Counted from the stretch's first letter, positions 10,001 to 17,690 are shown. The stretch: 64,000 bases of DNA from Paenibacillus sp. H1-7 (GCF_022354825.1 NZ_CP031168.1:4775501-4839500), one strand, 5' to 3'. Made by a program: numbers and translations. Notes: generated from the letters alone by a model not told the origin.

Positions 10001-10598
10001 CGCCTAGCCAGTCGGAGCTGACAATGCCTTGCATTGCCGCGGAGCTTTTTTCCTCAGTGCTCATGCTTTTGGCCGGATCTTCCCAAGCTCCGCGCCGATA
10101 GCCGTTTATCGCTTCGCTGCCGTCCCAGCGGTTCTTATTACGGTCCGCATTGTAGTGGTCGCCAATGAAAAATAAGCTTCCCCCGTCCTTCACGTATTGC
10201 TCCATAGCCGCTTGCTCGGTTTGCTTGAAAGGAATATTCGGTTCCGCAATGACAAAAACATCATAGGGCTTCAAATCATCGTAGGTGAACGGCGCCGCTT
10301 TGCGCAGCTCCTTCACATAATAGCCGTTGTTGGCCAGAGCATTGCCGAAATCGGAAAATCCTCCGTCAATGACCCAGTCTGCCGCACCCGCTGTCTGAGC
10401 ATGAGTGTTGTCGAAAAGCACTTTTTTGCCGGCATTCTCGTTTACGACCTTCGCATCGATGAAAGGGGCCGGATCCGACGGTCCCTCGGCTAACGCAACA
10501 GGTCCGTTTCCGAACCATCCAGCTTGCACGGGGAGCACCAATGACAATACAAGCGCCGATTTCAACACGACAGATTTAAATATCTTTAAATTTCCCAC
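7032..10598 (-). CDS. very large secreted multidomain protein (GATase-like, OB-fold, Ig-like and FN3-like modules)
   Basis: Exported protein of about 1188 residues. A GTG at 10598 with AGGAGGT at a spacing of 5 is the best start; an upstream ATG at 10616 adds six residues. A Sec signal peptide ends near residue 45. Order of modules (approximate): residues 60-350, a glutamine-amidotransferase-like alpha/beta domain (IFT52/GldG-like) with FIGDHYNADR; a linker and beta-rich region at 380-540; residues 545-725, an OB-fold-like domain (ARISIAEARGKAAGTVVTIE, YLQDQTGGIYVF) like those beside secreted nucleases; residues 730-910, OmpL47/Ig-like repeats; residues 915-1000, a Big_2-like domain; and two tandem C-terminal repeats of about 95 residues, each with MNMWWG. 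No catalytic nuclease domain was recognised. It could bind a polymer or cell surface; the activity is unknown. It is monocistronic. Confidence 0.8.
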   Translation of the reverse strand: MGNLKIFKSVVLKSALVLSLVLPVQAGWFGNGPVALAEGPSDPAPFIDAKVVNENAGKKVLFDNTHAQTAGAADWVIDGGFSDFGNALANNGYYVKELRKAAPFTYDDLKPYDVFVIAEPNIPFKQTEQAAMEQYVKDGGSLFFIGDHYNADRNKNRWDGSEAINGYRRGAWEDPAKSMSTEEKSSAAMQGIVSSDWLGEKFGIRFRYNALGDITANQIVAPDQAFGITTGVSNVAMHAGSTLAIIDPAKAKGIVYLPTTQEAWPNAVDQGVYNGGGVAEGPYAAVSKLGLGKAAFIGDSSPVEDATPKYLREENGAKKTTYDGFKEQDDAILLVNIVNWLSKKESYTSLDQVSGLHLDQPTALLPFEKPELSTEPQPEPWAAPAAGYKWWDSSTFKPGSYGGPTTSANAIYSFVHQAQLPNVQEFQIRAVADNLPANATVTGFSAGIYLTGGTQVAMVQNADGTWPTAYGYSQTFSLTANSKGHAYKDLTVRIKPGTSGSANLRLRQNGNNLITKTVSLANVPAEPLPSEEDPIPARISIAEARGKAAGTVVTIEGVVTTEPGAFGGQAFYLQDQTGGIYVFQSLSGFHQGDTIKITAPLALYNSELELTDPVAIEKRGTAPLPAPVQTSAVNDANQGQLIELRDVTIRNIVSAAPAGSFEFDAVKDGVSNHVRVDVRTGIKLEDFPYQDGQTVHIKGVAAIFKGVYQLKPRGLSDFSQLADTTPPITTASLSAAPNATGWHNQDVTVTLTALDDRPGTIVTQYSTNSGAATVYTEPVAVQTEGLNTISYFSTDAAGNAEASKSIQVKLDKTAPSVVLTQSGQPVKDVIETDTLLFALTSTDALSGVAVQKLLLDGKEIAIGQPVKAADLGVGVHTVQYSVTDAAGNSAENSDTFKVNASASLSQVTLAVYKTTLNPAETTTSQISGLMSSGAPADLTKAIVVYSSDNASVSVDEQGSIRAVQEGRAQVKASVTLDGKTVGSNSVTITVTKPLSNGAPGAPVLSDNNGQDNGLKDGSYSVTMNMWWGNNGTEFKLYENGVIINSTTLTDASPGAQTVRTDISGKSNGTYTYTCELINSFGKTSCQPLVVKVTDAMPGKPVLSHDNWDNDGNYKITMNMWWGTNGSEYRLYENGNLIDTKKLKEATPNAQSAVTELSGRTPGEYVYYVELLNASGVTTSAKLTVKVSK

Positions 10599-10909
10599 AA
10601 AATACCTCCTGTGCATGTAATATACAATCGCATAACTATTTCATCATATCATTTTCATCTTTCGAGAAATGATAGTTTTTTGTAAAAAATAGGCATTTAG
10701 TAGGGATTACGCGAAAAAATGGTGCTAAAGGAGCGTGCTGCCTTAACCGCGGCTGATTTCAACGTCTAATGATAGATAGGAAGTGTAGTCTCCAGGTCCG
10801 GGTATCCCGCAAATTGAAAAAACCCCGAAAGGCGCGGCGAAATGACGGACCATTGCTCTAGCAAAAAAAAAACACGCCTCATTCAGCGTGTTGAACCTTC
10901 TTTTCACTA
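10599..10909. other. intergenic region, no gene
   Basis: About 310 bases containing the promoter region of the large secreted protein gene and the ogt terminator. No other structure was seen. Confidence 0.5.
10863..10892 (-). terminator. Rho-independent terminator of the ogt operon
   Basis: AACACGC and GCGTGTT arms with an 8-base loop, followed on the minus strand by a run of ten T. It lies 18 bases after the methyltransferase stop. Confidence 0.85.
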
Positions 10910-11449
10910 TCAAAGAGCTGTGCCTCTTGTAGGCACAAACAGCCCCGACATATCGGCACCCTCCAATTCAAGCAATTTCACCTTTTTATGAACACCCCCG
11001 GCGTATCCCGTCAAGCTGCCGTTTGAACCTACAACTCGATGGCAGGGAATGATGATTGAAATCGGATTATGCCCCACTGCTCCACCTACTGCTTGGCTTG
11101 ACATGCTTTCCTTGTTCAACTTTGCCGCCATTTTTTTTGCAATGTCGCCATAGGTAATCACCTCGCCGTAAGGTATTTCACATAGAATGCTCCATACCTC
11201 TTGACGGAACCCGCTGCCAATGGGACAGAGCGGCAATTCTGAAATGTCGGGCTTCTCGCCCGCAAAGTATTTGTCGAGCCATTTTTTTACGGTATCGAAT
11301 AACGGCATGTCGCCACGCTCTATCATATCTTCAGGTATAGTAGCCCCGTGATACTTTTGCCCCTCAATCCATGCGCCAACAAGAACACTTCCATCAGCTG
11401 CAAGTGTAATGATTCCTACGGGTGACGGATAGGTTGTCTGATAATACAT
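10910..11449 (-). CDS. ogt: methylated-DNA--protein-cysteine S-methyltransferase
   Basis: Suicide repair protein that removes O6-methylguanine and O4-methylthymine by transferring the alkyl group to its own cysteine. 179 residues. The active site IPCHRVVGSNG gives Cys136 as acceptor, and the helix-turn-helix around residues 95-125 inserts into DNA. The start has AAGGAGG. It lies 12 bases downstream of the Ada-AlkA fusion gene in the same operon and supplies the Ogt half of the adaptive response that E. coli Ada carries in one protein. Confidence 0.94.
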   Translation of the reverse strand: MYYQTTYPSPVGIITLAADGSVLVGAWIEGQKYHGATIPEDMIERGDMPLFDTVKKWLDKYFAGEKPDISELPLCPIGSGFRQEVWSILCEIPYGEVITYGDIAKKMAAKLNKESMSSQAVGGAVGHNPISIIIPCHRVVGSNGSLTGYAGGVHKKVKLLELEGADMSGLFVPTRGTAL

Positions 11450-11461
11450 GTTCCTGCCTCC

Positions 11462-12922
11462 TTAAAGCGTGTTCCAAAGGTTGATGGTGGCATAACTGCG
11501 CCACGGCCGCCATGCTTCCGCCATTTTCAGTAATTCCTTTGATGTGTAGGGCTGTAATGCTTTTTTGACGCCCGCATCGGTTTCAAGGAAAGCGTCCGGC
11601 CATTCCATAGCCCGCATAGCAATGTACTGCGCTGTCCAGCTTCCGATGCCGCGAATCGCCATCAGCTTTTTCATCTCTTCCTCCGGCTGGGCCGGGAGGT
11701 CAAAATCAATTTCCCCCTGCACGAATGCTCGTGCCAGTTCATAAATCGTATTTGACCGTACAGCGGTAACACCTAACACTCCGAAGCAATCTTCAATCGC
11801 TCCGCCTAAAGACAATAGATCTTCGGGTAAAGGAAAGATATGGGTCAAGCCCTCAATCGCGGTTTGTATAGGCGCGCCGTAAGTTTGGACAATCCTTGAC
11901 GCCAATGTGCTTGCCGATTTCACTGTAATTTGCTGTCCCAGCACCGCCCGTACTGCCATTTCGAACGCATTGAAGCACCCCGGCAGACGGGCTCCCAAAA
12001 CACAAAGACCGGGTCGAATATCGTTCATTACCCGAAGTGTTTCATACACCGCACCCGGGTCGCAATATAAGTCAAACAGATGTCGTATCCGTGCTAATAC
12101 TTGCGGCAGTACCGGCAGTAATGTTTCACTCACGGTAACGCTTAATGCATACTTTTTAGGATCATGCCCCACCCGCACCCAACCATACACAGGCTTTCCA
12201 TCTGCGTTTACCACATGCACGGTACGCATGTATTCACCGTTTTTTACAACTTCAATTCCTGCTATTGTGCGTCCGGCCAGAAAATGCAGCATTTCGTCCC
12301 AAGAATAAGGCGGACGGTAGCTCAATGATAAAGTAATGTTGTCTTTATGCTTTTTTTCTTCAGCAGTCCGTTTTCGTAAGGCCGTGGGCGAAAGCTTGTA
12401 CTGTTTCTTAAAAAGGCCGTTGAAACGACGCAAGCTGCCAAAGCCCGCCGCCATCGCAACTTCCAGTACCGGCAAATCTGTGTCTGTTAGCAGGTTTTTG
12501 GCAAGGAGCAATCTGCATGTTTGCAAATACTGAACCGGCGACACATGGTACTCTGCTGTAAAAACGCGCCGCAAATGTCGGTCCGTACAACCAAGTCGCC
12601 CGGCTATTTCTTCTAAACTTTGCCCGCTTCCGCTGCATTCTTCTAACATTCTTGCTGCTCGATAAACTAAATTAGCGGTAGCGTCGGTGATTGAAGTGCC
12701 AGGAGCAAGCTCCGGCCTGCATATAAGGCATGGGCGGTATCCCGCTTGCTCCGCTGCCGCTGCGGTGGCATAAAAAGTGCAGTTTTCCGGCTTTGGTTGC
12801 TTAGCCCGGCACACAGGACGGCAATAAATTCCCGTAGACGATACGCCTACAAAAAAGCGTCCGTCGAACCGTGCGTCTTTTGCCTTGAACGCTGCATACA
12901 GAGCATCTTTGTTATCTGTCAC
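11462..12922 (-). CDS. Ada methylphosphotriester/AraC domain fused to AlkA 3-methyladenine glycosylase
   Basis: 486 residues, bifunctional alkylation-damage sensor and repair enzyme. Residues 1-75 are the Ada zinc domain with Cys34, Cys38, Cys65 and Cys68, the usual ligand set; Cys34 is the expected methyl acceptor. Residues about 80-185 hold two AraC helix-turn-helices. Residues about 195-310 are an AlkA N-terminal domain and about 320-480 an HhH-GPD glycosylase domain (RGIGSWTAQYIAMRA), with an Asp near 449 (LETDAG) as likely catalytic residue. It is fused in one gene rather than being two proteins. The start is GTG with AAGGAGG at a spacing of 7. Methylation of the sensor would activate its own promoter. 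Confidence 0.94.
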   Translation of the reverse strand: MTDNKDALYAAFKAKDARFDGRFFVGVSSTGIYCRPVCRAKQPKPENCTFYATAAAAEQAGYRPCLICRPELAPGTSITDATANLVYRAARMLEECSGSGQSLEEIAGRLGCTDRHLRRVFTAEYHVSPVQYLQTCRLLLAKNLLTDTDLPVLEVAMAAGFGSLRRFNGLFKKQYKLSPTALRKRTAEEKKHKDNITLSLSYRPPYSWDEMLHFLAGRTIAGIEVVKNGEYMRTVHVVNADGKPVYGWVRVGHDPKKYALSVTVSETLLPVLPQVLARIRHLFDLYCDPGAVYETLRVMNDIRPGLCVLGARLPGCFNAFEMAVRAVLGQQITVKSASTLASRIVQTYGAPIQTAIEGLTHIFPLPEDLLSLGGAIEDCFGVLGVTAVRSNTIYELARAFVQGEIDFDLPAQPEEEMKKLMAIRGIGSWTAQYIAMRAMEWPDAFLETDAGVKKALQPYTSKELLKMAEAWRPWRSYATINLWNTL

Positions 12923-13279
12923 CTGGTCCCTCCTTTCCTGACCTGGTTTTATTATATCATGTTGTACGAAAAGGTCTGGCCATTTTCGGACATGGTTTTT
13001 GAGGTGACAGATTGACGATAACGCCCCGATGAGTTCTGTTTATTAAGCATAAGTGTCAGAGGTTTAGTTGGCATTTTGGAAGAGACAAATCCCCGCTGAC
13101 CCTAGAGGCTGGCGGGGATATTAATTATCCGATGAATGAAGAAGATATTGACAATATTCAAGAGGTTTCAAAAAAATGGCTGCATCTGTGTCTGCAGCCT
13201 CAATCGAGCTATCGTATCTTTTTGACTAGAACTAAACTTCATCGGATACTTATTTGTCGGGGTACATTGACAGATGACA
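12923..13279. other. intergenic stretch without a supportable gene
   Basis: About 357 bases. It holds the repair-operon promoter and a hairpin with TCCCCGC and GCGGGGA arms (13089-13117) lacking a good T run. A short plus-strand ORF from 13132 has no convincing RBS and overlaps the small CDS at 13280-13459. Confidence 0.4.
12951..12956 (-). promoter_or_regulatory. -10 box of the alkylation-repair operon
   Basis: A consensus TATAAT on the minus strand lies 29 bases upstream of the GTG start. The hexamer 17 bases further upstream (CCAGAC) is a poor -35, as expected for a promoter that needs the Ada activator. Confidence 0.45.
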
Positions 13280-13459
13280 CTATTCTAAGTCATTTCGGGG
13301 ATGCGCATGAATCGGCGGATATAAGAATTGATTCTCTTTTATCGGATCATGATCATCAGGGTTTTCGCTTTCAACTGGCATCTCAGCCGCAGTCATATCC
13401 GACGTAGCTTCAAAGCTCGCGAAGTCTTCGACTTCATCAAACTGGTTGTTTTCAGTCAT
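13280..13459 (-). CDS. small acidic hypothetical protein
   Basis: 59 residues beginning MTENNQFDEVEDF, rich in Asp, Glu and Pro, with no membrane segment. The ATG at 13459 has an excellent AAGGAGG site at a spacing of 6, the main reason to accept it; a longer reading from 13486 lacks such a site. No family was recognised. It may be an intrinsically disordered protein. Confidence 0.55.
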   Translation of the reverse strand: MTENNQFDEVEDFASFEATSDMTAAEMPVESENPDDHDPIKENQFLYPPIHAHPRNDLE

Positions 13460-13721
13460 TTCAAGCCTCCTTAAGGTTGATTTCATTACTAGGCAATTAT
13501 TCGTTTTATATTGACTTTTTATTCAGGAATTTATGGAAGTAATGTCCCGCATCCAGATGGACCGAGGAAGACCTATGTTGGCAACCTTTGGATCGGTTTT
13601 CGCGTCATCTGTCCAATCCCAAACCTGAAGGTTCGTTGAGATAAGCAATTCTATTCCAAGAAAAAGCAAACCAGAATCCTTAAGTTCCTACATTGTAAAT
13701 TTTTGCTGAGAGCTGCATAAT
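13460..13721. other. non-coding stretch upstream of the small acidic gene
   Basis: About 260 bases with an AT-rich probable promoter for the small acidic gene near 13500-13530. No open frame can be defended in the remainder. Confidence 0.35.
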
Positions 13722-13884
13722 AGGACTCGTCGAACCAAGGAAATGCTGCGCGATCCATGTAATAAGGTGGCCGACGTCGCCAGACGGGAAGGCTATCAGA
13801 AAGTACGTCATAATTCGCAAATTATTTCGCAAAAAGTATGACCTGACGCAAACGGATTATCGCAGCAGCAGGAGCACAAAGACT
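13722..13884 (+). pseudogene. remnant of an AraC-type DNA-binding domain
   Basis: Translating from 13722 gives a stretch with KEMLRDP, VADVARREGYQ and then, after a one-base frame change near 13825, FRKKYDLTQTDYR. This is the order and spacing of the second helix-turn-helix of AraC-type regulators and response regulators (K-LL-D, V-DIA-GY, F-KK-G-TP--YR). No upstream part of the protein survives. It is a decayed fragment and not expected to be functional. Confidence 0.6.
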
Positions 13885-13930
13885 GTTGAGATTTCTCGCA
13901 TCGGGCACAAATTTTGAAGGTGGGGATGCT

Positions 13931-14134
13931 GTGTCCATTGTACAATCTCGTATTTACTGTTGTGAATGTTGCAGAATTGTACCTGAAGACAATGTGATGT
14001 ACTTTTTTAAAACAGATTACAAGCGCATTTCAGGTTATGTTTATCATGTAGGTGCATGTTCGAGTTGTTGCGGAAAGAAGCTAAATAATCCAATAAAAGA
14101 TGTTACAAAAACTACTGTAGAGCTAAGTGTATAA
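13931..14134 (+). CDS. Cys-rich mini-protein, member 1 of a pair
   Basis: About 67 residues from a GTG at 13931 with an AAGGTGGGG site 5 bases upstream; a longer reading from 13886 is possible. It has Y-C-C-E-C-C near the N-terminus and C-S-S-C-C-G-K-K near residue 45, suggesting a small zinc-ribbon or treble-clef-like fold. It resembles the protein at 14305-14478 in spacing (Y-C-x2-C, an aromatic middle, then Y-x2-G-x-C). No family was recognised. The stop codon TAA is followed in frame by about 35 further open codons. Confidence 0.55.
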   Translation: MSIVQSRIYCCECCRIVPEDNVMYFFKTDYKRISGYVYHVGACSSCCGKKLNNPIKDVTKTTVELSV

Positions 14135-14304
14135 TTCACTCCAGAACAGCTTGAAGTTTCCCTTGAAACGGACCTGATAGAAGTCGCCCGAAATATTGGA
14201 CTCGACGTATTGGAGAACGTCCCATCGCCCCTAAATTATTGTTAGACAATCAAATTGTCGAAGTATGATATACATCTTTGAAGCGTATATTACGAGGTGA
14301 TCCA

Positions 14305-14478
14305 ATGTACTATTGCATCCAGTGTAAAGAACTCCACTTGCGTTCTGAATCAGAACAAATCCTAATTTTTAATTCAGGGTTCCATTACATTGATTCAACT
14401 CTTTATAATGCAGGAGTTTGTAATCTTGAAAGAAAGTGTACCTGTAATGTTTTCGAAAAGGAATTAGCTACAGCTTAA
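14305..14478 (+). CDS. Cys-rich mini-protein, member 2 of a pair
   Basis: 57 residues beginning MYYCIQCKELHLR. The ATG has a GAGGTGA site at a spacing of 4; an upstream in-frame reading from 14278 has none. Cys4 and Cys7 form one CxxC knuckle, and C-N-L-E-R-K-C-T-C near residue 40 may supply the other ligands. It is probably paralogous to the protein at 13931-14134. A strong terminator follows directly. The role is unknown. Confidence 0.6.
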   Translation: MYYCIQCKELHLRSESEQILIFNSGFHYIDSTLYNAGVCNLERKCTCNVFEKELATA

Positions 14479-14502
14479 GTTCAAATTGGATCGTTTAAAC
14501 CA

Positions 14503-14537
14503 AAGAAACCACTTCATTGTCAGGAGTGGTTTCTTCT
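14503..14537 (+). terminator. Rho-independent terminator after the mini-protein pair
   Basis: Perfect 11-bp arms AAGAAACCACT and AGTGGTTTCTT around an 11-base loop, followed by CTTC. It is 24 bases after the stop of the second mini-protein. Confidence 0.75.
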
Positions 14538-14950
14538 TCATATACTTGGTCAAACTGTACTTTGTGTTTAGTTACATTATGGAGGACTTGTACCCTTTAA
14601 ATCTCAGTCTAATGGTTTATTTTCTTTTAACACTTATATATGTCCGCCCTTCAGCTTGCGGTTGCCTATACAGCATTCGACAATTTTAACCGCTTACAAA
14701 TTACAAGTAAATACATTAAACTAGTAAATAAGTGAAAAAAAGGTGTCCATTAGTTTATTCACAATTTGGCCCAAGAAGCAAGAGTTGTCGATATTTGCAC
14801 TGAGCTGCATGCCGTGGAACGTTGATGTTCATTTCGGGGACGAGATGCATCCATCAAGGCGATGTGACAAGCGGACTTGTCAAGCAGCGGTTTGAGGTTT
14901 ATGTTCAGCTTGCTGTTCGCTGTGCTCAACACTTAAAAGGAGGGATTTTT
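14538..14950. other. intergenic region upstream of the GHKL ATPase
   Basis: About 410 bases. The GHKL frame stays open back to 14822, but the strong RBS lies at 14939-14945, so the upstream part is probably leader or remnant. No other gene is supportable. Confidence 0.4.
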
Positions 14951-16156
14951 TTGAACCGAATTAGGATCACCTCAAAAGGAATTGAGAAAACGCTTCGCAA
15001 GTTTAATTATCTTCGAGCGATTTCCGAATACATATGGAACGGATTTGATGCACGCGCGACGTCTGTAGATGTTCAGCTTCAAAAGAACCTAATGGGCGGT
15101 ATCGACCAAATCACTATTGCGGATAACGGATATGGTATAGATCGTGATGCGCTGGAGCGCAAGTTTACTCCTTTTTACGAATCGGAGAAGCAGTTCGATC
15201 CCGGCAAACGTCTTCGCGTAACCTCAGCCATGCATGGAAAAAACGGCATCGGCCGTTTAACGTTTCATCGTTTCGCTTCCGATGCTTTGTGGAGCACTAC
15301 GTATGAGGACGGGGCTTCCTACAAGACGTACACGATTCATGTTCGTTCGGACCGTATGGATTCTTATGAGGCTACTGGGGCAGTTCCGGCGAATGATGTT
15401 CAAGGCACAGGGACAACCGTAACCTTCCACAACATCATAAAAGAATTCGTTTACGAAGAGCTGATAGCTTATTTGTGCAGAGAGTTCGGGTGGTTCCTTG
15501 AGTTGAATTCGGACAAGGGCTTCGATTTAAAAGTGGACGGAAGCCCGCTGGACTATTCCAGCCTTATTAGAGAAAAGGAATGGCGCGAAATCGTGCATAA
15601 ACCGACCCAAACGGTATTTCATCTGAAATATATTCAGTGGAATGACCGAATCAATCACGAGCATTCCAAAATCTATTTCATAGATTCGACGCTGACAGAA
15701 AAACATAAGCAGCCAACAACCTTTAATAATAAAAGTGACTCCTTTTATCACAGCGTTTATATTCAAAGTTCGTTTTTTGACCATTTTGATTTTGATACCG
15801 AGCCGGACAGCGAACAGCTGGAATTCGGTTTCGGCGCAAACAAACGAAGTGAAGAGTATTTGTTCATGATCGATGAGGTTAGTGCATTGATTAAGCAAAA
15901 AAGGAAGCCGTATCTGAAGACATATTCCGATGTCGTTATTCAGGATTTTGCTGAAGCCGATGCGTTTCCTCCCTTTTTGGATATACCGGAGGATCGGCTC
16001 AAAAAAGAAGAGCTCGAATCCGTGATCCGCGAGATGTATCAAGCGGCACCAAAGATATTCATCGACTTGAACCGGGAACAGAAAAAGATGGTGGTCCATC
16101 TCATTCACATGGCTCTAGACTCCAATGATCGTCAGCAATTGTTGAATGTCCTTTAA
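14951..16156 (+). CDS. solitary GHKL (HSP90/MutL/MORC-like) ATPase
   Basis: 401 residues from a TTG at 14951 with AGGAGGG upstream; the open frame extends to an ATG at 14822 without a comparable RBS. The Bergerat ATP-binding fold is plain: N box E26-x3-N30-x2-D33-A34, G1 box D58-N59-G60-x-G62, and a glycine-rich lid HGKNGIG at 95-101. There is no histidine-kinase phosphoacceptor domain, no MutL endonuclease motif and no HSP90 C-terminal domain. The rest is a beta-rich transducer-like region and a charged helical tail. Such stand-alone HATPase_c_3 proteins are often of unknown function and some belong to anti-phage loci; here only the fold is certain. It ends 23 bases before the sugar kinase. 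Confidence 0.8.
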   Translation: MNRIRITSKGIEKTLRKFNYLRAISEYIWNGFDARATSVDVQLQKNLMGGIDQITIADNGYGIDRDALERKFTPFYESEKQFDPGKRLRVTSAMHGKNGIGRLTFHRFASDALWSTTYEDGASYKTYTIHVRSDRMDSYEATGAVPANDVQGTGTTVTFHNIIKEFVYEELIAYLCREFGWFLELNSDKGFDLKVDGSPLDYSSLIREKEWREIVHKPTQTVFHLKYIQWNDRINHEHSKIYFIDSTLTEKHKQPTTFNNKSDSFYHSVYIQSSFFDHFDFDTEPDSEQLEFGFGANKRSEEYLFMIDEVSALIKQKRKPYLKTYSDVVIQDFAEADAFPPFLDIPEDRLKKEELESVIREMYQAAPKIFIDLNREQKKMVVHLIHMALDSNDRQQLLNVL

Positions 16157-16179
16157 TATCTGAAACGCTGAAGGAGAAA

Positions 16180-17541
16180 ATGAGGATGTACTTGATCGGA
16201 CTCGACATCGGTACGACGAGCATTGGCGGTGTTCTTGTGGATGGAAACAGCGGCGATATCGCAAAATCGATGATAAAAGATAATCAATCTGAGTGTAATA
16301 CGGCAAATTCATGGGAGCACTGTCAAAATCCCGATTGGATTTGGCATACGGTTCGTGAGGTGCTTGCCGAATTGAGCAGCGATGATCTGGAGATCTGCGG
16401 CATCGGCATTACAGGGCAGATGCATGGAATTCTGTATGTTGACGTACAGGGGAACCCAATTTCGCCGCTCTACACGTGGCTGGACAAGAGAGGATCACTA
16501 CCGTTCGACGGAAGCACCTCCTACGCAGAGCATTTATCTCTGCTGACTACCTGTCCCGTTTCCCCCGGGTTCGGTATGGTTACGCATTACTACAATACGG
16601 TACAAGGGAATATACCGGAGAAGGCCGTGAAGCTGTGCACAATAGCTGACTTTATTGCAATGAAGCTGTGCGGTGCCAAGGAACCCATTATCGATCCTAC
16701 GCTAGCGGCCAGCTTGGGATGCTTTGATCTGAAGACTGGGCAGTTCGATCAGGCAGCATTGCGAGCTGCTCGAATAGCCCCTTCCATTCTTCCTCTCATA
16801 AAGCCGACGGGTACCGTGATCGGTCAAACGGAACATGGAGTGCCTGTTGCTTGCGCGGCAGGCGACAATCAGGCCAGCTTCCTGGGGGCCGTTCGGGATA
16901 TTGAGCATTCCATCCTCGTGAACATAGGTACAGGCTCGCAAATTTCCGTATTTTCCAATCAACTTCTCCAGCTGGAGGGCTTGGAAACCCGTCCTTTCCC
17001 GGGAGGCGGGTATATTCTCGTCGGTGCGCCGCTTGGTGGCGGGAAGTCCTATGCGCTCCTAGAGCGTTTTTTTAGGGAGGTATGCACTGTATTTGCCGGC
17101 TCCGAGGAAAGTCTGTACGAAAGAATGAACGCATTGGCATTGGCAGCGGCAAAGATTCCGCCTGGCGAGGGACTGCAAGTGCATACACAATTTTTTGGAA
17201 CGAGGGAGGATCCGGCTCAGCGTGGAGCGATCAACCGGATCTCAGCCGATAATTTCTTGCCGCAGCATCTTGTAGCCGGTTTCTTGGAGGGAATGACCGC
17301 GGAATTGTTTGAGTATTATTTGAAGCTCCCGGAATCGTTGAAACAAAGCCGCAAAGTCTTGGTCGGTTCCGGTAACGGCGTACGGCAAAACGAAGCATTG
17401 CGCAGCAGGCTGGCACAAGCTTTTATGCTGCCCCTTGAGCTGCCGAAGTACGCGGAAGAAGCCTCCTATGGGGCTGCGATCTGTGCAGGAGTTGGGATCG
17501 GTCTATATAAAGACTTCACGTCTTCTCCGGGCAGATCGTAG
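16180..17541 (+). CDS. FGGY-family carbohydrate kinase (sedoheptulokinase-like)
   Basis: 453 residues. ATP-dependent kinase with the N-terminal FGGY fold (GLDIGTTSIGGVLVD, first phosphate loop), GQMHGILYVD near residue 88, and a C-terminal fold with the adenosine motif VGSGNGVRQNEALRSR. Overall layout is closest to sedoheptulose kinases, but D-xylulose or a rarer sugar cannot be excluded. An AAGGAG site precedes the ATG. It follows the GHKL ATPase gene by 23 bases, an unexpected partner, and no other sugar gene is adjacent. Confidence 0.85.
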   Translation: MRMYLIGLDIGTTSIGGVLVDGNSGDIAKSMIKDNQSECNTANSWEHCQNPDWIWHTVREVLAELSSDDLEICGIGITGQMHGILYVDVQGNPISPLYTWLDKRGSLPFDGSTSYAEHLSLLTTCPVSPGFGMVTHYYNTVQGNIPEKAVKLCTIADFIAMKLCGAKEPIIDPTLAASLGCFDLKTGQFDQAALRAARIAPSILPLIKPTGTVIGQTEHGVPVACAAGDNQASFLGAVRDIEHSILVNIGTGSQISVFSNQLLQLEGLETRPFPGGGYILVGAPLGGGKSYALLERFFREVCTVFAGSEESLYERMNALALAAAKIPPGEGLQVHTQFFGTREDPAQRGAINRISADNFLPQHLVAGFLEGMTAELFEYYLKLPESLKQSRKVLVGSGNGVRQNEALRSRLAQAFMLPLELPKYAEEASYGAAICAGVGIGLYKDFTSSPGRS

Positions 17542-17690
17542 CATGAATGGGAAACCACAGGGCGGAATCAACGCGGTTAATTAATGCTAAATCCCAAACA
17601 CCGTTTCCCCCGTGCACCCATTTTTACCACAGTAATACAGATGCCAAGTTATAAAATAAAGCTTATAGTAGCTAATCTGACCGTTACCCC

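Noticed and set aside
12971..13035. Possible insertion-sequence end (AACCATGTCC, TGTCACCTC on the minus strand)
   Set aside because: Resembles IS ends I have seen, but no second end or transposase is present, so it cannot be supported from this window.
13132..13407. A 91-residue plus-strand ORF
   Set aside because: No RBS, no recognisable domain, and overlap with the opposing small acidic gene, which has a much better start signal.
14486..14689. A short Tyr/Leu-rich ORF after the mini-proteins
   Set aside because: It begins inside the terminator region and lacks an RBS.
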